Shown here piece after piece: positions 36,601-48,300 of a stretch of 64,000 bases of DNA; the first letter of the stretch is position 1; each line of letters begins with the position of its first letter. The stretch lies in the NCBI GenBank assembly GCA_963978545.1, contig OZ021725.1, positions 84,428,305-84,492,304 on the forward strand, written 5' to 3'. The DNA comes from Linyphia triangularis. Lineage: Eukaryota > Arthropoda > Arachnida > Araneae > Linyphiidae. The notes under the pieces are model-generated. The model was not told the origin of the DNA. It did no database searches and worked only from the letters and a program-made list of their open reading frames with translations. The position numbers were made by a program, and so were the translations under genes.

Positions 36601-39600
36601 CAAGCAGTCTTTTTGGGACTTAATTACAAGTGGCCTTTTAGTGACTTAATAATAAGCGGCCTTTTTGTGACTTAATTATAAGCGGCCTTTTAGTAATTTA
36701 GTAACAAACAGTCTTGTAGAGACTTAATAACAAGCAGCCTTTAATTGACAAGCGGCCTTTTAATGACATTATAACAAGCGGCTTTTTAGTAACTTAATAG
36801 CAAACGATCTTTTAGAGGTATAATAACAATGATATATATATATATAACTATATAATGATATATATAACTTTGAGATATATATATATATATATTTAAACTA
36901 TTTTTCTTTTTAAATCAGAATGTGGCCTAATGGCGGAAGGGCAATCAGTTTCTGTCTTATCTGTTGAGAATTCAACACAATCAGATGATGGAAATAGTGA
37001 AGACAAAATGCTTGACGACTCGCAGGGGGGGAGACTTACAGGCGGTATGACAGCAGTAACTAAGTGGCCGTGGATGGTAAGTATTCAAGTTATACATTTT
37101 TAATTCATTATTATGTATGAATCATATAGTCAAAATTATGTGCCAGTGATCTCCCATAACCAGTCAATTATTAACTCGGTCTCCAACATAGTAGGACGCA
37201 TTATATTTTTCTTTTGGAAATAATTTTTGAATGAAACCTAGTAAGTATTGCAATGCTAATTGTGCTCCAGCTTCTGTTGGTGGGTCACCCCCACCTCCCG
37301 CCTAAGTAATACGTGGTCTGATTGCGCAATGGTTAGTATTCAAACATGCCGTGAATGGCTAGTGTTCAATTTATAAATGCATGATTCTTATTACGATTGA
37401 ATCTATGCTGGTGACAGAAGCTAGTCTGTAATATGCTTGGACTCATTATTATTTATTTTTATAAAGTTGTTGAGTAAAAAAGAACACGTATTCCAAGAGT
37501 ATCAACAAGAGCCCAACAAAAAGTATTCTCTTCCCCCCCCCCCCACTCCTCTCCCGACACACACAATTAGAACCAATTATTGTCGGTCTCATACTTAACT
37601 CCTCCCCTCTCATATCCCCTTTCCTCTCTTCTTCCTAAAAAATAACTCTTAAGTCAATTTTTCGACAAAAATTCAACATAAATGATTCACAATGACGAAA
37701 AGTCAATTTATATATTATTGCATCCCATTACAGTTCCTATTTCACTTGCATTATTACAGTTCCCATTTTATCATATAAAATAATTTGAGACTGATTCCAA
37801 AAGCTGTTTCATTTCTCATACACACCAAACAAAGGCCTTGTCCTAAGCAAATTGATTTAACGCTCACCATATCACTTGCCGTTAACCCCCCCCCCCCGCC
37901 CCCTTTCCACTAAATTATTCTTCACAGTAGCAAAAAAAAAAAAACTTTTCCCTTGGAAAAAAAAAATCTGTCTACGTCTCACGTGTAATTTTACAAAAAA
38001 ATTTCCTAGTATAAGGTTGCCTAGTGGTTATTTTGTTACTTCAAATATCTGACGATAGTTTGTATTAAAAAACAAGACAAATGGATGTCAATGTAAATTC
38101 AGTTTTATTCCAAGAAAAGCATGAATGTTATATTTGTATGAACTGCAATCAGTAAAATTCTAAATAAATCTAAGAATAGTGCACTGCAATTTTGGTTCTA
38201 GTATGAACTTTATTTATCAGCTAAATGCCTTTTTTCTTTTTAATAATATGTATTCTTATTTCAAGGTGTCGATACAAACCCATTTCCGCGCAAAAACTGT
38301 CGGCTTATTGCAGTATTAATGATTGGTCAATAAGAATGTATTTCAAGTATGTGGCTTTGTTTCTAAATATTCGAATTAGTTGATGCAAAAGTTTGGTGAT
38401 GATTTAGACTTTCAAATTAAAAAGTATGGATCATTAGTGTTGGTTTTTTTCGGTCTTTACTTAGTTCTATGTAATTTTATATCAAAATTTAAGTGATCGA
38501 ATGCCTGATTTTTTTTTTTTTTTTTTTTTTTTTTTGCATTTGCAGGCACGATTCACACTAACAGGAAGACACGTATGCGGAGGAAGTGTAATTGATGAGA
38601 AACATGTGATCACTGCTGCTCATTGCTTTGCAGATATAAGGTAAACATTTTTCATTTTGAAATGCACATTCATTAGACTTTTAATCCAAAGCTTGATACT
38701 GCTTGCAATTTCTCAAAATTAAAAAAAAAAAAATTAAAAAAAAGGTTTTCCATTAGTTGTAAGCAGATGTAAAAACCAAAAGAAACTAGGAGTGTGGAAC
38801 ACTGCACAACTTTACGCTATAATACTGAAGTGGATTTGTGCCATTTACCATTTTTATATTTTCCTCATTCATTTAGGAAAAAATGGCCAGTTTGGTGATA
38901 TTTTTTGCGATAATTCTGGTATGGGTCTAAAAAAAAAGGAAGAAAAAAAAAATCTCCGCCAAAATAGAGATTTTGGTGGAATACTTTTTAATAATCCTTA
39001 TATTATCCTTTCTTGTAAGTGAAACTAAGGAGGGAAGAACTACGATCGTTGATGAGGTATGCTCCAGGAAAGAGGGCTATGTGTTGAAGGCATTTGTTTT
39101 TCAACCTTTTACGGCATTAAAACATTTTTACGGTCATTTAGAACCCGTAGGGGATGCTTAGAACATCTTAAGAAGCACTATCACAGCAATTTTGATCAAA
39201 ATCGTTAGAGCCGTTTTTTTAGCAATCATTGAAATACATGATTTCTTTCAATGGCAGCTACCTTATGCGTTTGCTCGAATTTGACTAAACCCTTAATGGT
39301 ATTTCCTTGGGCCATCACTAACCCTCACACCAAATTTGAATATCATAGGTCAGTTTGTTCGGGAGTTATGCTGACGACGTACACACAGACAGACATTTTT
39401 ACTAGATCACTTTTTTGAGATCAGGATGTTCGAAAACGTGAAGAAATGCAAAAAAGATCGGGGGGGGGGGGGGAATTGACCTAATGCTATACTTTCATTA
39501 CCCTATGTATACACATGTGTAATTGAAAGTAAAAAGTCAAGTCACTGCAACTTCTGCAAATACATTATTTGGTCCATTCCACGATCCCACTTGCGACGTT

Positions 39601-39891
39601 TGTATTCGTTTTCCATTTCAAATAATTTTTAAATCAGTATTAAAGGGGAATATTTTTATGGACTTAATTTTTTTTTATGTGAAACTGTATGCTCTTGCTC
39701 TCATTCACAAATTATTTCCAGAGACATTAGAGCATAAATAAAAGTATGGCAAATAAATTTGTAGCTATCGTGTATGTAACAACTTGTAGAAGTGCTTTCT
39801 AGTTGCAACACTTTGTAAATTTATTTCATCTGATGTACAATGGTTTCATCGCTGCATTTCTTGTTATAGTTAAAATCAAAGCTGAAATTAT

Positions 39892-39929
<38 letters not shown>

Positions 39930-42283
39930 TTCATACATTTGAAATCCTGTTTTTTATTTCTTATTTTAATGCCCTATCGTGTTTGTGACAGGGCAATCAA
40001 TCATGTATGTGAAAGAATATAAAATGGATTTTTAAAAAGGCATATTATTGCAATTGTTTGCCTAACAGATTAATCCAGACTTAAATATATTGTTATAGGT
40101 TATAATGGGAACAAAAAATCGGAAAAATACATTTAACTAAGGTTTAGATCTAGAGGGAACGTAGCCTGTTTCGTCTCTATAGAGCAAATGCTTTATTTTT
40201 TCAGTCACAATTTTTTTCGGAGTATTGTTTTGCATCATAAGACATTTTCGTAACAGGTATAACATCAGTATTAAAACTTCGTTAAAGAAATTAAAAGGCA
40301 AAATAGCTAGGTTTTTTTTTTACTATTCCACCTAAAATGTTTTATAAGCTAGCTTATAATTACTTAAATATTTAATAATTAAAAACCATTAGTTATTTTG
40401 TATTTGAACGTTGACATTCATTCAAATAATTAATCTTAAGTTCATAGAAAAACTTCTGAACATTCTATATTCCATCATGTGCATTAACATTTTCACAGAA
40501 TATGACAACTCTGTCTGAAATGAAAGGTATTGAGAGCATTTTTCCTATCCAGTACATATTATTTAGCAGTTTCAATATACGAAAATTTATTGCTCGATAA
40601 TTTTTTCAGATAAGAAATTTTAAATCTTTAATCTCAATGTTTCTTGAAACTTGACAAGCAAAGTTTTCGTATCGTTTTTTCCCTTCAACTTTTACCAAAA
40701 TAAATGTTCCCACAATAATGTCAATGTCCACAAGATCATTTACATCCGACCGAAAATAGCCATTAATTTCTCCTCTACTATGATGTATCAGATGAAAAAT
40801 AAAAATTTTAGTGTTGCCAGACAATGATATTACTTATTTTACTATAGTATTTACCAAGTTTTTGTAAATTTCAATTAAACGAAAATGATACTTCTGTGAT
40901 AGCAGTGAAGTCACATTCATGATTGGGTTTGTCGCAAACATGATAGCCTAGAACTCCAAATTAAAGACGCTAAAAATATGACAATTTTGATTTCAGGTTA
41001 TATATTTAAATTAGCTTTTCATTGGTGATAAGAAAATATTTGCTATGCTATTGAGTCCCTTATAGCAATAACTGCCAGTTTCCATCATCGAGTATCATGT
41101 ATATGACATCGATATTTTATGTATTCATTGGAAGTTGAGTTGTAAGCTGAAATTAGAAGTAATGAAGATTTTTGAAGCGTTATGCAATAGTATTTGTATT
41201 TATACAAATGTTTTGTATTACAAAAATTAAAAATAATCATTTAAAGAGAAATTAATTATCCTAAGATAAATGCTGAACACTTCAAAATTTACAGATTTTT
41301 AGTATGCTGCACTTCAACTTCCCAATTTAGGTCCTAGATATTTTTGAAAATAAATATAAATAAGCTCACTTGAAAGCGCAACTTCTTACCATGAAATAAT
41401 ATTAGCCACCCATTCATAAAAAAAAAATTAAAAAATAAGCAGTTGTTTCATATTCCATGGAACGACCCATTTGCATTTGCCAAGATCATTCGTAATAATG
41501 TTTTTATTACAAGCAGAACAAATAACCATTATTCTAGAACGCCGCCCGCGGGCCGGATATGGCCCGCGATGGATATTTCTGCGGCCCGACAACAGCACAG
41601 AAAATTTTTAAAAAAATCACATTTTCCTACATGAACTTTTTTTTTTTTTACATAATTATAATTTTCCAAAATATTGTAGTATGTGTTAGTTATGTCGAAC
41701 AGAGTTTTCCACTACGTGTCCGAAGAAACTATTTAAAGAAACTTTTTTGAGCAAGATGGTTTTTATAAAGAATAAGTACAGTAGTAACTTAACTGAATCT
41801 TATTTGGAAAATTTATTAAGATTGACTGAAAAAAATACTGCGACAACAGACATCGACTCTATCTCAAAATTAACTGAATAATTTTGATCACTATCGTGTT
41901 ACAATTCATATCGACTAAAACCAACTAAAACAGAGTAATCTGGAAGTACAGTTTAAATAGTTTTATTAAAAGGTAAGTTAAACTCCATTGTCACGTTGGA
42001 ACAGAAGATTTACTTCTCTTTTAGAATTCAATTTACTAATAATGAAAATTATAATTTTTTAATTATTAAAAAAAAAAATCAAATATCAATTGTAATGTGA
42101 TTAAAATTAAAAAAAATCTCTCTTTTTTTTTTCAGTTTTCAGAAAAGCTACGTGTTATTAAATCAATAATAAAAATACATATATTGGTGTATCCGGCCCG
42201 CCGAAAAGCTCCAACATAAGACATACGGCCCGCCTTTAAGAGTTAGTGACGAACGCTGTTCTAGAATAAAAGTTATTCAGTCA

Positions 42284-42315
<32 letters not shown>

Positions 42316-45300
42316 CAATTTAATCTCAATTTTTTTTTTAATTTCTCGAAAAATGTATTCGGCTCTTTTTAACGACGAGACACCATAACATTTTTATTTA
42401 ACTCCCTTTCTCTCTTATTTATAGGTCAAATAAGAGGCAGTGGTCAGTGATGATAGGGGAGCTATCCCGTTCGAAAGACTCAAGCTCATATTACCCAATC
42501 GACGAGTTTAAACTGCACGAAAATTACACCGGTTTGCCCGACTTGTTTAACGACATAGCCATCGTGCGCCTCCAAACTGCCTTGCCTCCAGCCTTCATGC
42601 CTATTTGTCTGCCAACAAAGGATACTTTGCAAGTGGGGGACAATATGTCGATACTAGGCTGGGGTCGTACGTCCAAAGGTACGATCATCGGATTAACAAT
42701 TTCGGTTAATTTTATACAAAAGCATTGGCACCTGGGAATGGCATTTCTTATAAGTACTGAAGCTTCATCAAGAATGACATTATTTTGTCCTGAAATAGCA
42801 TTATTAGAAATGGTATTTCTTTGGTGTCATAGAGAAATGACAAATCTTTATCTCAGTAGCAATAGCACTGCGGAATGAAATTATTTTTTAGATGCTGAGA
42901 TAATTTCCTCAAGAATGGGATATTTTTGTGCTGAAATAGCATAATTAGAAATGGAATTTCTTTCATATGATGACACCGAGAAATAACTAATTTTTATCTT
43001 AATATAGCAGTGATGTCGATGAGATAACAAACTTGTAAATGGTTAAGTGTTTACTATTGTAATAATACGAAACGGTTTAAAGAAGCAACTTTATTAGTTA
43101 ATACGCCATTCTCCAAACTCAAAACTGTTATCTTCAAATCTATAGAACACAACTACCAAGGTAAGTTGTGACGGCACGAGGATATATTCATCCAGCTAGA
43201 GATGCATGAGGGTATATTTATTCCACTACATAATAGAAATAGCACTAGGGAATGAAGTTTCCTGAAAGAGCATCATTAGAAATTGATTTTTTTTATGACA
43301 TGGAGGAATGATAAATCTTTATAAGCCTAAAATAAAAACAATTGACTTTCAAAAAATTTTCGACGTTGTGTATCAGAAGAGGCTAAAATGGTCATTAAGA
43401 ATGCAAGGGAAGTTTTCAAACTTCTTATTATAAAACAGAAACAAGAGTTAGAGAAATTACTTGCCAGGAATGAACATAAGGGACTTTTCCATAACCTAGA
43501 GGGAATGGGGTGAAATTTTGATTTTGACAATTAGAAGATAGTCAGGAAAAATGTAATTCAAAATAGTAAAGGAGTAACGAATACTGTAAATGAAAAATTT
43601 ACTAGTTTTTAGCAAGAGTGTTTCTCTTGATTTCTGAGATGTTCATTGGTGATGTTGCGGATAACGATTTTGACGAAGTTTGGGGGGTTAATTTTACCAG
43701 AGACAACTTTGAAAGTTGCTTAAAGAATATTGTTGCGTTGTACGGGTTCGAAAGATTTGACGCCAAAGCAGATCAAAACTTGCAGAAATTTATTCCAAAA
43801 TAAATCTTCACAGTTCTCTTACAGCTCCAGAACTTCTCGTTCTAGTAGACACAATACAGCTCTTTTCACCTCAATAGAGCACAAAACAGCAGTTAAAAAC
43901 TTGACAACAACTGCTAAATCGCCGCAAAAGACAATGCAAAACAGTTCGCTCAGTATATCCAGTCAACTAATTCAGTGACTCAAAATCCAAGAACTACTCA
44001 AGTCAGGAATACAGCTCTCACAATGAACGTTGAGAGACAACTAACTCAGTGATTCAAAATCAACTAACTGACTGACTCACTCACGGCCGGGTTTATATAG
44101 GGGAGGCTGCGAATCTTCTTGAACCTTCCAGAGATGGACATTTGGAGAACTTTCTAGACAGTAGTCGAAAAACCCTATACATGTATATACATGGGATACA
44201 TGTACCGAAAATGTCGCCAAATGGTCGCCAAGTTTGGCGACAAAAATTAGTCGCCAAAACCATCGCCAACTTGGCTCTATCTCGCCAATTTGGCGAGATT
44301 CCCATTACCATAATGTTAAATGCCCTGCCCCTTGAAACTCGCTTCCCAGAGTTACCTCTGTAAAACCCGCTATCAAGCATTGGGAGGCTCATTGCAGGGA
44401 AACAAACCATTGCATTGTCTTATGCGAAATGTACAGAAATGTTACTATTTACAAAATTAGCACTACGAAATATTTACAAATATACAAAAATTCGTAACAA
44501 TATTAAATCTCGTAAGGGTCTTGGGAGAATTGTATTTATCCTGCTGAAACTCTGTTAAAATGTACTGGAGAAGTGATAATAATAATCTCTAAGACTTCCT
44601 GTAGTTCTTGGCAGTTCCAGTGTATTGAAAAGTGACAAAGGTCACACCACTTTTTAAAATCTAAAAGGCATGGCAGAAAACTTCCAATTGGTAATTCTAA
44701 TATTTCTGTCATTTCTTGTTTTTAAATCTTAATTAAATATAGAATAATTAACTTTCTTTAGACAAGAGCGCCTGCTTTCGGATGCATAGTTTTATTCAGA
44801 ATAGAGAAATAATTCAAAAATATCCTTTCGTTGTTTTTATGATTTTGTTACTTAAGAATTAGATCATCAATATGATATTGCAGTTGTTTATGTTGATTTT
44901 CATAAGGAGAACGAAGAGGTTCACGAAAACACATTGAGGCTTAAGTATTTAATGGCATTCATTATAAGGTTTTAAAGTAGATTAAAAAATGGTTTAAGTA
45001 GAAGAAAGCAGAGTTCTTATTAAGGGTAATTTGTTCGCAATGTGCTGTACTATCAATGGTGTAAGCAATTGTTTAGAAAAATACCAGTGTATTTGCAGAT
45101 GACTTGAAGATTACTGTGACTGTAAGCTGTAAGAAACACATTGCACAAATACAAACAGATTTAAAAAAGTTATATTAGAAGTCGGTCACATCATAGAGTA
45201 GGTCTTTTTAATATTGATAAATAATAATGATATTAAAAAGACCTACTCTAATTAATTAATATTGATAAATTATGAGATTATACACTTCGCTTGCAATAAT

Positions 45301-48300
45301 ATGAATGCTACCTATTATCAGTAAAAGACTAAAATCAATGACAGGTAAGATTATTGATGAACATTGAATAAGACAGGTCGATTAATGCAACTTTTAAGTT
45401 TGGAAATCATTTCGTGATAGTAAATGATAATGTGATATTTGGGGGTTGATCAATGGAATGATCTACATGACCACATGGTAAATAGTACTGTTTTAAAGAG
45501 CATGAGTTCAAAGGAGTTCAACTGGAGCAACCTAAATATTCCTTAAGCATGTAGCTGGGGAAAAAAATATTCCATTTAGTTTTTGCCATAGTTTAAGTTG
45601 GCTACCTATTCAATGGAGATAAATACGGTTGTTTTGTCAGAAATAAAATTTGATTGCAATATTTGAGAAGCTTCAATTGACAGTATTTGTTGTAAATTGA
45701 AAATCCAGTGCATATATATATATATACACAAAAAAATTGTACGAGTTTCATTAAAGTTACTTTGCTTTAATTAGAAAAGGTGTCAACTCTACTTATTTCT
45801 TAATGTCCTGTTTGTAATCTTACTAAATATTGTGTGTGTGGAGGGGGGATCGAAGAGTCTTTTTGTAATGCCTTAACAGACATAGCCTAACGAGTAATGG
45901 TCTACTTTTATGTAAGGACATATCTAAATGAGGAATTACATACATTTCATGTGCTGATATAATCTCATTAGGAAATATATTTTACTATTTTATATAGCCT
46001 CATGAGAAGACACCAATCTTTGAAGAAAATTATGTATGGGTTGTACACAATTCAATAGATAAATAAGGCAGTTAAAAAAAAAAATCGCAGTCTTATCTTA
46101 ACCATCTTCTAAAAAATACTTAATTAAAAAGAAAGTCGGTGACCAATTTCAAGGCCCAAATAGTAAAATTGGATATAGACTCACTATCAAATTACATTTA
46201 TATAGTTATTCACTTTCATTTTCAGTTTTATTGTCGATTTGCCATTTTACCTGCAAGCGGTAAGACTAATTGCATATAATTCAACCTCTCCACTCACATT
46301 ATGATGTTTTCAAATTAACAAAATCTTCTGATAATAATATATCACATCGCCATTCAGACAATTTCTGTTGCATATAATATTAATTTTGACTAAAAGCTCC
46401 ATCAAAGTGGAAAGAAATTAACAACTAAATGTAGATAACAGAAATTTACTGACAATAGTTTTAACTTCCGACTGGAGTGCTTTGTGTTTGGCATCGCATG
46501 TTTCTAGGTTTCAGTGTTTCTATATTTAGGTTTCTTCAAGTCCGGTTAGCTGAAAAACTAACGAAAATATTTTTAAATTAAAAGTTTCAGTTCGATTCTA
46601 ATCTGTTGTAGAATGTTTTGTCTACTTTTCACTTATCCATTGAAGTATAAGAACTTTTCCAATTTTGGCAATTTTGAATTCCAGAGTCTTAACTTTTCCT
46701 AATCTTAAAGTTGAGCTGATCAGAATTAAGAAATTGTCATTCTCCTCTATAAATTGCTGAAGTAAATATCTCGATGACACTTGTATTAGATAAAGTTGCA
46801 TGCCAATGGAAAGAACACGAAATGCACTTATAATTGCAATTGTAATTTAAAATTAATGGGAAAGTATTCTATACCAGGGTTACAGATTTCATTCATTGTG
46901 TGTTTTATTTATGTATACATTTTTCTTTTCCTTTTTCAAGGTTCCATTTTCTCCCAAAAACAAATATTGTCAAGCAATTTACTAATTTAAAGACTTAGAC
47001 CTCCGCTTCTGACAAATAGTTAATTTACAATTGCACATCGTGTAATTTGTTTTTGAAAATCGAAGTTACAATCAAAGTTAAATGCTAAAATAGTTCCATT
47101 GCATAGTCTATGATATCATATGCATGATTCCATTTTGTAGTCAAATACGAGATATAATTTATCACTAGACCGAACAGAACTCGGCATGAGCTGTGCCGTG
47201 CTGAATTCTGCTTTCTAAGTCAAATTCCATTTTATCTCTCAGCAATGTAATGCAATTTTTAACTCTGATGAACTTCGAAAAAAGCGATTCCCCTAAAAAA
47301 TCTTAAATGTGAAAACTGCAAGCTGCAAAAATTGTAAGAGCATAAACAAGACGTTGACATTTGTTACGAGGCTCTTAAAAAGACTTGAAAAAAGTGTAAA
47401 CATTTTTATCGATAGTTTAGTTTCTAGTTTTGCCCTGAAGTATTATAATCTATAATTACAGTTACTTCTTTTAAATTGTAAATTCCAGGTGGTAGTTACG
47501 CCACAGTTTTGCAAGAAATTCATGATGTAGCAGTGAGGAAGAATGCACATTGCGAAGAAATAATAAAGAAACTGAACAACCAACAGAAATACTTGATGAA
47601 AAATCAATTCTGCTCCGGAAATCCAGAAGGCGGTAAAGGAGCTTGCGAGGTATATACTTTACACAGAAAATATATTTTGAAATGTTAAACCTTAATTCTT
47701 GAAAGACTCCACTGCGAAGACAAGTTTTAGACTTATAGAAATCGGAAGGCTACAGTTTTTTCGATCGCTTAGGGTTATTTTACTCCACTGCATTTTTAGA
47801 GCATTTATTATGAGTAAAGGCTCATATGCGGGAGTGAATTTATAAAACGCATTTAGTACCATTTTTCAGCTTTTTTTTTTAACTGTGCACATTCTTGATG
47901 AATTTCTTAAATTTAACTTTAACTTCCAAAAAACAACTAGATTTTGTATAAAACCCGCCAAGTAGAATGGTTAGCCAAAAAAAAAAATTAGAAATTCTAA
48001 TGTTTTCCACTAACCGGCCATGTTTAATTTATGTGGGGTACTTGTACACAATGAACTATGGATTAAGATTATTGGGAGGAACCCCTATAGGCAATCAGTA
48101 CTTATAAACAATATAAAAAAAATAAATTGTTCTTAAACAACCTAAAAGTTTGGTTTTAAGATTAAACTGTCTTTGATTAGTTATCTATAGATTCGGGAAC
48201 ACACTTTTTCCATGCCTGAACTTAAACCACTTAACACTAAGCTATTTTTCATGAATTTCAGGGCGATTCTGGTGGTCCTGTGATGTCCCAGAACATCGAT

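Noticed and set aside
42679..42878. Extension of the exon 5 frame into the following sequence (143-residue frame)
   Set aside because: Similarity to S1 proteases ends exactly at the donor at 42679, and exon 6 joins in phase. The extension contains part of an intronic repeat.
44093..44410. 105-residue minus-strand frame
   Set aside because: Lies entirely within the solo LTR, which is non-coding in this family type.
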